Made by a program: the position numbers and the translations under genes. Under the pieces are notes generated by a model. That model was not told the origin of the DNA and did not search any database. It worked only from the letters and a program-made list of their open reading frames with translations. DNA of 64,000 nt from Arenibacter sp. ARW7G5Y1 (GTDB lineage Bacteria > Bacteroidota > Bacteroidia > Flavobacteriales > Flavobacteriaceae), in assembly GCF_003201775.1 (NCBI RefSeq), contig NZ_QJJZ01000005.1, forward strand, positions 1-64,000, in the 5' to 3' direction. This document shows, piece after piece, positions 15,684 through 25,041 of the stretch; positions within the stretch are counted from its first letter, which is position 1; each line of letters begins with the position of its first letter.

Positions 15684-15881
15684 ATGATTTATCTAAATTA
15701 TAACAATCTCGATGACGAAACCCAACAGCATCTACTTTCCGTTTCAAAAGAAGATATAGAAAGTAAATTTGGGAACGACCTTAAAGCCTACGCCAATAAA
15801 CACCACATAGATTATGATAAAATATTGGACGAAGAAGCGATAAAAAACCTATACACTTATACCTATGTTTTTAATATCTAA
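15684..15881 (+). CDS. Small hypothetical ICE protein
   Basis: The protein has 65 residues and is acidic (MIYLNYNNLDDETQQHLL at the start). It looks like a small helical protein. Its sequence is protein-like and it is close behind the DUF6876-like gene on the same strand, which suggests an operon. I do not recognise a named family. Confidence 0.6.
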   Translation: MIYLNYNNLDDETQQHLLSVSKEDIESKFGNDLKAYANKHHIDYDKILDEEAIKNLYTYTYVFNI

Positions 15882-16412
15882 ATTGAAAACAAGAAATTGG
15901 ACCTTTGAACTTTCAGAGGTCTATTTTTGTGCCTTATTTTTTCAAAATTTCAAGAGCCAATATTCCAAAACTCGACGTCCTAAATTTACATTTTCATAAA
16001 AATCCTATTTTTTGGTATCAAAACCTACCATTTGAAAACAATCCGTATTTGAATATTATTTGCAAATAGAATATCTTTAAAAGGCTTTTAAGCAGTACCA
16101 TTTTAAGTATCGTTATCCCATTTTGATTTGACTTTCGCAGATAATGATACCCATCAAAAATTAAACATATCGGAATTTTTTATTCCGAAAAAAAGCAACT
16201 GACTTTTTAGTCAGGTTGTTTGAAAAATTTTGTCCCTGCGGGATGAATTTGGAGAAGCAAGAGGGTAACACGCCAAGGCGGTGTTAACGATTGGTTTTTA
16301 GTTGTAATTATTTGATATTCAAATAATTACTGTTTATATGAAATAGAGAAACAATAAAGTTTTACAGTAAATCCTTTTGAAACCCCTATAAAACGGCAAT
16401 TTTTTACAGTAA
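15882..16412. other. Intergenic region upstream of mobilisation genes, with candidate oriT
   Basis: There is no coding frame of note. The left part is AT-rich. The right part holds a run of inverted repeats described separately. The MobA-type gene starts at 16413. Confidence 0.5.
16108..16286. other. Candidate origin of transfer (oriT)
   Basis: Four inverted repeats lie in 180 bases just upstream of the mobilisation and relaxase genes: TATCGTTATC (16108) with GATAATGATA (16140), CGGAAT/ATTCCG (16171-16187), CTGACT/AGTCAG (16199-16214) and TAACACGCC/GGCGGTGTTA (16266-16286). Relaxase substrates usually carry such hairpins next to the nick site and lie next to mob genes. The nick site itself cannot be assigned by eye. 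Confidence 0.45.
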
Positions 16413-16961
16413 ATGAGTTCAAACCATCAAAAGAAATACAGTTTTTCTGCCATTAGTATCAAACCTAATGTGGCAACTCGTTTTCGGAAATTTTCCAAAA
16501 GAATTTCACGTTCGCATACCGATACGCTGGAAACAATGATGAACTTTTTTGATGTGAACGAGCTATCCCCAAATGAATCTTTGGGTGCGAATATGAGAAC
16601 TTTGGAGAATAGCTTAAAAAAACGAATCAATGCCCTTGTAGCCATTATTAGGGATATTGAAAAAAACCAGACCAAGCCCACCAATGCAATGTTGGAATTG
16701 CTTTTCCAAGAAAACCCAAATGAGGAAGAACCCCAAGAAGAACTATATGAATTTGAGCAACAGGAACTGATTACGGAAAACGAGGAACTGAACCATTACC
16801 GAAATCGGTACGAAGAAGTTCGGCAACAATTCCATTCGGTAAAATATGATTTAGAAAAAATCATCAGTAAGACCACTTATGTAAAAGGCAGTTTTGGAGG
16901 AGGCTATTTAAAAGTGGATTTGAGCAAAGATGAATTTGAAAACATTAAACAAAAAATATAA
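16413..16961 (+). CDS. BfmA/BtgA-type mobilisation protein
   Basis: The protein has 182 residues. It has a basic N-terminal part (KPNVATRFRKFSKRISRSHTD) that could form a ribbon-helix-helix-like oriT-binding domain, an acidic middle (EENPNEEEPQEE region) and a coiled coil at ~120-160. This layout fits the Bacteroides BfmA/BtgA family of relaxosome accessory proteins. The relaxase start lies one base after its stop, so the genes are coupled. It should bind oriT and help load the relaxase. Confidence 0.75.
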   Translation: MSSNHQKKYSFSAISIKPNVATRFRKFSKRISRSHTDTLETMMNFFDVNELSPNESLGANMRTLENSLKKRINALVAIIRDIEKNQTKPTNAMLELLFQENPNEEEPQEELYEFEQQELITENEELNHYRNRYEEVRQQFHSVKYDLEKIISKTTYVKGSFGGGYLKVDLSKDEFENIKQKI

Positions 16962-16962
16962 A

Positions 16963-17991
16963 ATGTATATCACGGTAACCAAACAGACATTAGACGGTAA
17001 TTATGCACAGAGCGCTTCCGATTTTGTCGCATATCTCGAAAAAGAGAATGACGGAAAATCCATTGATGAAATGGAACATTTTTTCAATCAATATGGCGAA
17101 GAAATATCAGGAAAGGAAGTCGTCAAAGAAATCGACGGAAATACCGCTAAACTCAAAAAGACCGAACCCAAGTTTTATTCCATCACGGTTAATCCAAGTG
17201 CTTATGAATTGAAGCGATTGCAAAATCATTCCGAAGAACTAAAACAGTACACCCGAGAATTGATGAAAGAGTACGCTAAATCTTTTAATCGGGAAATAAA
17301 CGGACGAGCTGTAACCGTAGATGACATTAAATATTACGCGAAGATTGAACATCAACGCACCTATAAAGGAACGGACAAGAAAATTCAGGAGAACCAACCT
17401 TATGCCACCAAGATACTTCAAATTAAGAACGATATCCGAAAAATTGAAAGTGGCGAATTAGAGGGAAATATTAAAAAATTACAGCAAACGATGTCCCGAT
17501 TGGAGAAAGAAGCACCACATCAACAAGACGGAAAACGCATTGTTAGAGGGATGCCAAAAGATGGCTCTCAAAGCCATATTCATATTATTGTGAGCAGAAA
17601 GGATATGTCTAATAAATACAGTTTATCCCCAGGAAGCAGGTACAAGGCTTCGGAAACAGTTTTTAATGGCAAACCTGTAAAACGTGGTTTTGATAGGGAC
17701 AAATTCTTTAAGGCATCCGAAAAGACCTTTGACACTTTATTTCAATACAAAAGAAATTATGTTGAAACCTATAAGGCACGCAAAACATTCCTTAAAAATC
17801 CAAAATTGTATTTCTCAATTCTTTCGGGATTGCCAACAAATGAAAAAGCTACAGCCTATAAAATACTTGCTAAAGCAGGTGTGCCCATAATGAATATTCC
17901 AACGAACAAAGTACAGTTAGCATTGAAGATAATTAACAAGTTTAAAAAAGGGATTGACCGAGCCATACAGTCGGGTTCTATTGGGATATGA
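16963..17991 (+). CDS. MobB-type relaxase (DUF5712-like)
   Basis: Using the ATG giving MYITVTKQ, the protein has 342 residues. An upstream ATG at 16930 in frame would overlap the mobilisation gene. The conserved HxH metal motif appears as SHIHIIVSRKD (H205, H207), as in relaxases, and the candidate catalytic tyrosine is likely in the N-terminal region. It would nick oriT and stay covalently attached to the transferred strand. C-terminal helices are basic. The coupling-protein gene overlaps its stop by a few bases, so mob and coupling functions form one operon. Confidence 0.8.
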   Translation: MYITVTKQTLDGNYAQSASDFVAYLEKENDGKSIDEMEHFFNQYGEEISGKEVVKEIDGNTAKLKKTEPKFYSITVNPSAYELKRLQNHSEELKQYTRELMKEYAKSFNREINGRAVTVDDIKYYAKIEHQRTYKGTDKKIQENQPYATKILQIKNDIRKIESGELEGNIKKLQQTMSRLEKEAPHQQDGKRIVRGMPKDGSQSHIHIIVSRKDMSNKYSLSPGSRYKASETVFNGKPVKRGFDRDKFFKASEKTFDTLFQYKRNYVETYKARKTFLKNPKLYFSILSGLPTNEKATAYKILAKAGVPIMNIPTNKVQLALKIINKFKKGIDRAIQSGSIGI

Positions 17992-19433
17992 GTATGTCAA
18001 TACCACATATCATCCTTTTTATTGTTGTTCCGGTATTGTTTATCAGTACGGTTTTATATGTGTTTCTTCATCAAGAAGAGCCCAAAAACGGAGATAAGAA
18101 ATATCAGGTACGCTTTAAACTTCGTCGTGGAAAATTTCAAATCGAAAATATCAAGCGAGGTGCATCGATTATTGGCTCTGCGGGAAGCGGTAAAACAGAA
18201 AGTGTTATCTATAATTTTTTACAGCATTTTAGTACCCATCAATTTTGTGGTATCATACACGATTACAAGGATTTTGAGCTTACGGAAATTGCCTATCCAT
18301 TATTTAAAGAAAAGGATATTAAATTCTACACCATTGCCTTTGACCAAATCCATTATCGTGTAAACCCAATTGCCCCAAGATATTTGCCCAATGAGGAAAG
18401 TGTGAATGAATTATCCAAGGTACTCATTGAAAATCTTTTGGAGTTTAACGAATCCGATACAAACAGTACCACAAAATTCTTTAGTGATGCTGTTGAAGGT
18501 TTGATGGGTGGAATGATTTGGAAACTTAAAACGTCCTATCCTCAATATTGCACTCTGCCCCATTTGATTGCTATTTTTCAATCGATGACCACCAAGCAAT
18601 TGATTTCTTTTTTGAGCTCAAATATCACATCCAAAAGTATGGCAAGTGCTTTTATCAATGGAATGGACTCTGACAAGCAAACAGCAGGTGTAAAAAGCAC
18701 ATTGGCCAATGCTTTTAAAAAAATAAGTTCACAGCAGTTGTTTATGGCGTTGTCAAAAGATGAAGTACCATTAAATATAAATAATCAGGAAAATTCAGCG
18801 GTAATTTCGATTGTAAATCATCCCAAATATGAATCGGCTTATTCGCCTATAATCGCAGCAATTATGCACACAGTCATCAAACAAATGAGCGTCAGAGATC
18901 AGCAGTCGTCATTTTTAATGATGGAAGAAGCCCCAACCATTAAACTACTCAATATGCATCGCATTCCAGCAACTTTACGAAGCTATGATATTGCCACAAT
19001 TTACGTGATGCAAGATAAAATCCAGAATGATATGCTATATGGCGATAAAGCGAGTAAGGCTATTTTAAGCAATCTTTCCTATCAGTTTTTTGGTAAAGTT
19101 AATGACCCAGATACCGCCAAATACTATGAACGATTTTTTGAGATTGTCCGCAAGGAAACAACAAGTATCAACCGTGGCCATAACCTGAATTTTGATACAA
19201 GGATTACTACAGGCGAAAAAGAGGTTTCCAAACGTAGAGCAGATGTATTTTTCCGTTTAAAACAGGGCGAATTTATCACTTTTGCAGATGGTAAGGATAA
19301 AAGAGTTCAATTTAAACTACAGTATATTAAAAGGGAGATTCCTAAAATACAGCAACAATACACAGAGAATGAATTGAAACTGAACTTTGAAAGAATCTAT
19401 CGAGAAGTTAAATCCCATTTCAAACTGAACTAA
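17988..19433 (+). CDS. Type IV coupling protein (VirD4/TraG-like ATPase)
   Basis: The protein has 481 residues. One N-terminal membrane helix (IILFIVVPVLFISTVLYVF) is followed by a RecA-like ATPase with Walker A GSAGSGKTES (K69) and a Walker B-like strand SSFLMMEEAPT. Such proteins link the relaxosome to the transfer channel. A second in-frame ATG two codons on (17994) is an alternative start. It overlaps the relaxase gene. The remaining channel genes appear from 61.6 kb on, about 42 kb away, so cargo separates the mob and transfer modules. Confidence 0.88.
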   Translation: MSMSIPHIILFIVVPVLFISTVLYVFLHQEEPKNGDKKYQVRFKLRRGKFQIENIKRGASIIGSAGSGKTESVIYNFLQHFSTHQFCGIIHDYKDFELTEIAYPLFKEKDIKFYTIAFDQIHYRVNPIAPRYLPNEESVNELSKVLIENLLEFNESDTNSTTKFFSDAVEGLMGGMIWKLKTSYPQYCTLPHLIAIFQSMTTKQLISFLSSNITSKSMASAFINGMDSDKQTAGVKSTLANAFKKISSQQLFMALSKDEVPLNINNQENSAVISIVNHPKYESAYSPIIAAIMHTVIKQMSVRDQQSSFLMMEEAPTIKLLNMHRIPATLRSYDIATIYVMQDKIQNDMLYGDKASKAILSNLSYQFFGKVNDPDTAKYYERFFEIVRKETTSINRGHNLNFDTRITTGEKEVSKRRADVFFRLKQGEFITFADGKDKRVQFKLQYIKREIPKIQQQYTENELKLNFERIYREVKSHFKLN

Positions 19434-19478
19434 ATTTCGATTTAACAAATTTTTTAACATAAATTATTTGAATTTATT

Positions 19479-19486
19479 TAACTTTG
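19479..19486 (+). promoter_or_regulatory. Bacteroidota -7 promoter box, near-leaderless start
   Basis: TAACTTTG matches TAnnTTTG and ends eight bases before the ATG at 19495. The surroundings are very AT-rich. It probably drives the whole copper block. Confidence 0.6.
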
Positions 19487-19494
19487 CAAAATTG

Positions 19495-19908
19495 ATGAAA
19501 CAAGCATTTTATAAAATATCATCCTTTTTAATGGCGATTGTAGTCCTGTTTTCTACGTTGTCATTTACTGTTGATATGCATTATTGTGGAGACACTTTAG
19601 TTGATACTTCAATTTTCCATAAAACAAAAGGTTGTGGAATGGAAATGCAAAACCCTTCCACCGAAGATTGTTCAGTTAAGGTAAAAGATTGTTGTTCGGA
19701 TGAACAGCTTGTTGTTCAAGGTCAGGACGATTTGAAACTATCTTTTGACAAACTTACGTTTGACCAACAATTGTTTGTTGCATCATTTGTTTACACTTAT
19801 ATTAACCTTTTTGAAGGTTTAGAAGAAAATGTAACTTCATACAGAGATTACGTCCCCCCACTCGTCATAAGGCAAATCTACAAACTTGACGAGAGTTATT
19901 TAATTTGA
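19495..19908 (+). CDS. HYC_CC_PP family secreted protein
   Basis: The protein has 137 residues from the ATG giving MKQAFYK. A frame from a TTG at 19468 would run through the promoter box and is rejected. A signal peptide covers residues ~1-25. The defining motifs are present: MHYCGD, KDCCSDE and YVPPLVIR, after which it ends DESYLI. The cysteines and the His could bind copper or silver in the periplasm. Family members precede copper export genes in Bacteroidota, as here, where CusA follows. Expression is probably metal-responsive, although no operator could be identified. Confidence 0.85.
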   Translation: MKQAFYKISSFLMAIVVLFSTLSFTVDMHYCGDTLVDTSIFHKTKGCGMEMQNPSTEDCSVKVKDCCSDEQLVVQGQDDLKLSFDKLTFDQQLFVASFVYTYINLFEGLEENVTSYRDYVPPLVIRQIYKLDESYLI

Positions 19909-19911
19909 TTT

Positions 19912-20015
19912 TTAAACAGTAAAATTTTTGCCCTGCGGTACTTCCGTGTTGGGCTTGTTTTGTTGTGTTCAATTTCTTGAATTCAAGCTAAACAATCATT
20001 TTCATAACTGTTTAA
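19912..20015 (+). promoter_or_regulatory. Branched leader structure between HYC protein and CusA
   Basis: A closing stem TTAAACAGT (19912-19920) pairs with ACTGTTTAA (20007-20015) over 9 bp. Within it are GCCC/GGGC (19930-19954, with inner CGG/CCG) and the palindrome CTTGAATTCAAG (19976-19987). The structure fills the gap between the HYC stop and CusA start at 20028. It could be a cis-regulatory RNA, an operator, or a processing site. Confidence 0.5.
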
Positions 20016-20027
20016 TTATCATAGTTT

Positions 20028-23000
20028 ATGCTAAATAAAAGCATCAAATTTCTTATAGAGAACAAACTCGTTGCCGTTATATTGCTCGTCGTATTTGTGG
20101 GTTTTGGAACGGTGTACGCACCTTTTAAATGGGACACTGGATTTTTACCGACGGACCCCGTGGCAGTTGATGCCATTCCCGATATTGGCGAGAACCAACA
20201 AATCGTTTTTACCAAATGGGACGGTAGGTCGCCACAGGATATTGAGGACCAAATAACATATCCGCTAACTACGACCTTATTAGGTATTCCAGGAGTTAAA
20301 ACTATCCGCAGTTCTTCAATGTTTGGCTTTTCGAGCATTTACATCATTTTTGATGAGGATATTGAATTTTACTGGAGCCGAAGTCGGATTCTGGAAAAAC
20401 TCAATTCCTTGCCAAGTGGTCTTTTACCTGAAGGTGTTAACCCAGCTTTGGGTCCCGATGCTACGGGATTGGGTCAAATATTTTGGTACACGCTTGAAGG
20501 TCGCGATAAGGACGGCAACGTCACGGGCGGATGGGATTTGCAAGAACTACGAAGCATTCAGGATTATTACGTGAAATATGCCCTTGCTTCTGCGAGTGGC
20601 GTTTCCGAGGTGGCATCGATTGGTGGTTATGTAAAGGAATATCAAATAGATGTAAATCCAGAATTGATGCGCCAGTACAACATAGGTCTCAATCAAGTTG
20701 TAAAGGCGGTTAAGGAAAGTAATAAGGATATTGGTGCACAGACTTTGGAAATCAACCAAGCGGAATATCTCGTGCGTGGCTTGGGTTACGTAAAGTCCAT
20801 TGAAGATATTGAAAATGCCGTAGTTACTTCCGAAAATTATACATCCATTAGATTAAAGGACATAGGAAAAGTGTCTTTGGGCCCAGCCACACGCAGGGGA
20901 ATTTTGGACAAGGAAGGTGCGGAAGTAGTGGGCGCAGTTGTGGTCGCCCGATATGGCGCAAATCCATTAGAGGTCATAAATAATGTGAAGGAAAAAATTG
21001 CCGAGTTGAGCAAAGGGCTACCTTCCAAAGTGTTGAGTGATGGCAGGACTTCGCAATTGACAATCGTCCCTTTTTATGACCGAACAGAACTGATACAAGA
21101 AACCTTGGGAACGCTCAACGAGGCGTTAACCTTGGAAATCCTTATTACCATTTTGGTCATTATCGTAATGGTATTTAATCTTCGGGCATCCATACTTATA
21201 TCTGGGTTATTGCCAGTTGCGGTGCTGATGGTCTTTATTGCAATGAAATTTTTTGGTGTGGATGCCAACATCGTGGCACTTTCGGGAATTGCAATTGCCA
21301 TTGGTACTATGGTAGATGTGGGTATCATACTTGCCGAGAACATCATCAGGCATTTGGACGAAGACGATAAAAAAACACCAATAAATACCGTAGTGTACAA
21401 TGCCACTGCGGAAGTTTCGGGGGCAATTGTTACCGCAGTAATGACCACCATCATCAGCTTTATACCTGTATTTACAATGATAGGTGCAGAAGGCAAATTG
21501 TTCAGACCCTTGGCGTTTACAAAAACCTTCGCATTGACGGCATCCATAATTATAGCTCTTTTCTTAATTCCACCGTTTGCGGCATTTTTCTTTAAAAACA
21601 GAAATATCCGAAAATCCACAAATTATGGTATCAGCAGTTTGTTGATTTTAGCTGGTTTTATTGCAGTCATTTTTGGCCATTGGATTGGTCTTATCCTTAT
21701 TGGCTTTGGTTTTGTGGCTTTGGCGGTACTTAAGGAAAAACTTTCAAAAGAAAGGTCAAACAAATTCAATATTTATCTTTCCGCAGCTGCCATTGTCTTT
21801 CTATTAGCAGAATATTGGCGACCATTAGGTGTTGATAAAAGCGTTATCTGGAACCTTATTTTTGTGGGCATAATCTGTTTTGGCTTATTGGCAAGTTTTT
21901 CTCTTTTCAAAAACTATTACACCCAAATATTAAAATGGGCATTGGCAAATAAACTTCTGTTTTTGACCATTCCCACAGCCTTGCTAATTTCAGGTTTCAT
22001 CATCTATAAAAATACCGGCAAGGAATTTATGCCTTCGTTGAATGAAGGCTCATTCCTCTTGATGCCCACTTCAATGCCACACGCTGGTATTGAGGAAAAC
22101 AAAAGAGTGTTGCAACAGCTGGATATGGCCGTGGCAAGTATTCCCGAAATAGAAACTGTAGTCGGAAAATCAGGTAGAACGGAATCTGCCTTGGACCCAG
22201 CGCCACTTTCAATGTATGAAAATGTCATTCAGTATAAATCTGAATATATGTTGAACAGCGATGGAAAACGGCAACGCTTTCAAGTTGATGACAATGGATT
22301 TTTTATTCGGAAGGATAGCACGTATATCGCTAATCCAAGTACAGAAATAAGTTCAAGCACCATCGAGAACTACCGTGAAGATGGTAAAAAAGTTGTAGAA
22401 ACCGTGGATGTTCCTTCCGAAAAATTAATTCCCAATGATGATGGCGAATTTTTTAGGAACTGGCGACCCGAAGTCAATTCGCCCGACGATATTTGGAACG
22501 AAATCGTAAAGGTTACCAAATTGCCTGGCGTTACCTCTGCCCCAAAATTGCAGCCCATTGAAACCCGTTTGGTTATGTTACAAACCGGAATGCGCGCACC
22601 AATGGGCATCAAGGTCAAAGGTCAGGATTTAAAACAGATTGAGGCGTTTGGCGTAGAATTGGAAACCATTCTAAAACAAGCGGAAGGCGTAAAACAGGAA
22701 GCCGTTTTTGCTGACCGAATTGTGGGAAAACCTTATTTGCTTATTGATATCAATAGGGAAAAATTGGCACGTTATGGCGTGACCATTGAGGAAGTTCAAA
22801 ATGTACTGAAAGTGGCCGTGGGCGGAATGGTGTTGACCCAAACCGTTGAAGGTAGGGAACGTTATGGCGTTCGGGTACGCTATCCAAGGGAATTGCGGGG
22901 CGACCCATCCGATTTACAGAATATTTATGTTCCAGTTGAAAAAGGCAGTCCTGTACCATTGAGCGAGCTGGCAACCATTCGTTACGAACAAGGCCCGCAA

Positions 23001-23807
23001 GTGATAAAAAGCGAGGACACCTTTTTGGTGGGCTATGTATTGTTCGATAAGCTTGACGGTTTTGCAGAAGTGAATGTGGTGGAAAACGCACAAGCACTGA
23101 TTCAACAAAAAATAGACAATGGCGAATTGGCAGTTCCCAAAGGTATCAGCTACAAATTTACGGGAACCTATGAAAATCAATTACGTGCTGAAAAAACGCT
23201 ATCCATCATTGTCCCTTTGGCTTTGTTGGTCATTTTCCTGATTCTATACTTCCAGTTCCGTTCTGTGTCCACAACGTTTATGGTATTTACGGGAATTGCC
23301 GTTGCCTTTGCAGGTGGTTTTGTAATGATTTGGCTGTATGGCCAAGATTGGTTCTTGAATTTCAGCTTCTTTGGCGAAAACCTGCGAGACCTATTTAATA
23401 TGCGGACGGTCAATTTGAGCGTTGCGGTTTGGGTGGGTTTCATCGCACTCTTTGGTATTGCAACGGACGATGGCGTTGTAATGGCAACCTATCTCACACA
23501 AACATTCGATAAAAATGACCCAACGGATATAAAGGAAATCCGCAAATCAACTTTAGAAGCTGCATCCAAAAGAATCCGTCCTTGTTTGATGACTACGGTT
23601 ACGACTATTTTGGCATTGTTGCCAGTATTGACATCCACTGGAAAAGGAAGTGATATTATGATACCAATGTCCATTCCAATCTTTGGAGGAATGTTGCTCG
23701 ATACAACTTCCTATTTCCTCGTTCCCGTGCTTTACAGTTGGCGAAAAGAACGACTTGCAAAAAGAAGGTTAAAGCAAAAATCACAAACCAAAACTATTGA
23801 GCAATGA
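20028..23807 (+). CDS. cusA: CusA-type Cu/Ag RND efflux pump
   Basis: The protein has 1259 residues, an inner-membrane proton antiporter expected to export Cu(I)/Ag(I). The TM4 region reads GIAIAIGTMVDVGIILAENI, the CusA class, unlike the DFGxxxDGAV of the other two pumps here. Methionines expected along the metal path are seen in LMPTSMPHAG, PLSMYENVIQYK and MLQTGMRAPMG. It is ~200 residues longer than E. coli CusA (1047). The extra parts are about four hydrophobic helices at ~525-625 and a charged insert at ~740-815. Both are placed by eye. The TolC gene overlaps its stop (ATGA). Its adaptor, CusB, lies 10 kb downstream. Confidence 0.93.
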   Translation: MLNKSIKFLIENKLVAVILLVVFVGFGTVYAPFKWDTGFLPTDPVAVDAIPDIGENQQIVFTKWDGRSPQDIEDQITYPLTTTLLGIPGVKTIRSSSMFGFSSIYIIFDEDIEFYWSRSRILEKLNSLPSGLLPEGVNPALGPDATGLGQIFWYTLEGRDKDGNVTGGWDLQELRSIQDYYVKYALASASGVSEVASIGGYVKEYQIDVNPELMRQYNIGLNQVVKAVKESNKDIGAQTLEINQAEYLVRGLGYVKSIEDIENAVVTSENYTSIRLKDIGKVSLGPATRRGILDKEGAEVVGAVVVARYGANPLEVINNVKEKIAELSKGLPSKVLSDGRTSQLTIVPFYDRTELIQETLGTLNEALTLEILITILVIIVMVFNLRASILISGLLPVAVLMVFIAMKFFGVDANIVALSGIAIAIGTMVDVGIILAENIIRHLDEDDKKTPINTVVYNATAEVSGAIVTAVMTTIISFIPVFTMIGAEGKLFRPLAFTKTFALTASIIIALFLIPPFAAFFFKNRNIRKSTNYGISSLLILAGFIAVIFGHWIGLILIGFGFVALAVLKEKLSKERSNKFNIYLSAAAIVFLLAEYWRPLGVDKSVIWNLIFVGIICFGLLASFSLFKNYYTQILKWALANKLLFLTIPTALLISGFIIYKNTGKEFMPSLNEGSFLLMPTSMPHAGIEENKRVLQQLDMAVASIPEIETVVGKSGRTESALDPAPLSMYENVIQYKSEYMLNSDGKRQRFQVDDNGFFIRKDSTYIANPSTEISSSTIENYREDGKKVVETVDVPSEKLIPNDDGEFFRNWRPEVNSPDDIWNEIVKVTKLPGVTSAPKLQPIETRLVMLQTGMRAPMGIKVKGQDLKQIEAFGVELETILKQAEGVKQEAVFADRIVGKPYLLIDINREKLARYGVTIEEVQNVLKVAVGGMVLTQTVEGRERYGVRVRYPRELRGDPSDLQNIYVPVEKGSPVPLSELATIRYEQGPQVIKSEDTFLVGYVLFDKLDGFAEVNVVENAQALIQQKIDNGELAVPKGISYKFTGTYENQLRAEKTLSIIVPLALLVIFLILYFQFRSVSTTFMVFTGIAVAFAGGFVMIWLYGQDWFLNFSFFGENLRDLFNMRTVNLSVAVWVGFIALFGIATDDGVVMATYLTQTFDKNDPTDIKEIRKSTLEAASKRIRPCLMTTVTTILALLPVLTSTGKGSDIMIPMSIPIFGGMLLDTTSYFLVPVLYSWRKERLAKRRLKQKSQTKTIEQ

Positions 23808-25039
23808 AAAAACAAAAATCAGTTATAAAATATATCGTTTTTGTTGGGATTTACATCTTAAGTGTCAGCAGTTATGGCCAGGATTTACAGACCTATATTG
23901 ACGAAGCCATTTCCAATAGTCCTGAAATACAGAAATTTCAATTGCGATATGATATTTCTTCTGAAAAGGTCAATGAAGCCAATTGGATTCCCAACACAGA
24001 AATCAGCGCAGGTTACTTTGTGAGCGAAACCGAAACCCGTGTTGGGGCACAAAGAGCTCGGTTTTCAGTAAAACAAATGTTGCCTTGGTTTGGCACCATC
24101 ACGGCAAGGGAAAATTATGCAAGTTCAATGGCGGAAGCGGACTATGTTGAAGTTACCATCGCAAAGCGCAAACTTGCACTTTCAGTTTCACAATTCTATT
24201 ATCAACTATATGAAATCAACGCAAAACAACTCGTGCTTGACCAAAACATTGAGTTGTTGAAAACCTACGAACGTCTTGCCCTCACTTCCGTGGAAGTTGG
24301 TAAGGCATCAGCTGTGGATGTGCTTCGGTTGCAGATTAGACAGAATGAATTGCAACAGGAAAAAGAAGTATTGACACAACAATCAAAGGGTTTCCAAGCT
24401 GCCGTGAACAGTTTATTGAATCGTGATTATGATAATGACATTGTAGTGGTTGACACTTTGGAAATGCCCATTGAAGATATTCAGTTTTCTTATGATGCGC
24501 TTTCACTAAATCCTGAATTGTTGAAATATGATAAGCTCTACGAATCGGTAACGCAATCTGAACTGCTAAATCTTCGCGAAGCCCAGCCAATGTTTGGCTT
24601 TGGTTTGGATTATATTCCCGTTTCCGCACGAACCGATATGAATGTTTTAGACAGTGGCAAGGATATTTTAATGCCGATGGTTTCAATCTCAATACCAATT
24701 TTTAACAACCGCTATAAGTCCATTACCAAACAGAACGATTTGCGTCAACAGGAAATCCAATCCCAAAAAGACGAACGCTTGAATTTTTTGGAATCAGAAT
24801 TGGCAAAAGCCATTTCACAACGTAACCAAGCACGAATCAAATTCAATACGCAACAGAAAAATCTTGAACAGGCCGAAGATGCCGAGGAAATCCTGATAAA
24901 AAATTACGAAACGGGAACGATTGATTTCAATGATGTGCTGGACATTCAGGAACTGCAATTAAAATTCCAGATGAGCCAAATAGAATCGGTCAAAAGTTAT
25001 TATGTACAATCGGCATTAATCAATTATCTAATCAATTAA
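23804..25039 (+). CDS. cusC: TolC/CusC family outer-membrane channel
   Basis: The protein has 411 residues. A signal peptide (to about SVSSYGQ) is followed by two OEP repeats with long coiled-coil hairpins (LQTYIDEAISNSPEIQ; ARITEQ-like repeats; YETGTIDFNDVLDIQELQ). It should form the outer-membrane conduit for the CusA/CusB pump. Its start overlaps the CusA stop in ATGA, so the genes are coupled. It is a separate gene here, whereas the two CzcA pumps of the window carry their TolC domain in the same chain. Confidence 0.88.
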   Translation: MKKQKSVIKYIVFVGIYILSVSSYGQDLQTYIDEAISNSPEIQKFQLRYDISSEKVNEANWIPNTEISAGYFVSETETRVGAQRARFSVKQMLPWFGTITARENYASSMAEADYVEVTIAKRKLALSVSQFYYQLYEINAKQLVLDQNIELLKTYERLALTSVEVGKASAVDVLRLQIRQNELQQEKEVLTQQSKGFQAAVNSLLNRDYDNDIVVVDTLEMPIEDIQFSYDALSLNPELLKYDKLYESVTQSELLNLREAQPMFGFGLDYIPVSARTDMNVLDSGKDILMPMVSISIPIFNNRYKSITKQNDLRQQEIQSQKDERLNFLESELAKAISQRNQARIKFNTQQKNLEQAEDAEEILIKNYETGTIDFNDVLDIQELQLKFQMSQIESVKSYYVQSALINYLIN

Positions 25040-25041
25040 CG

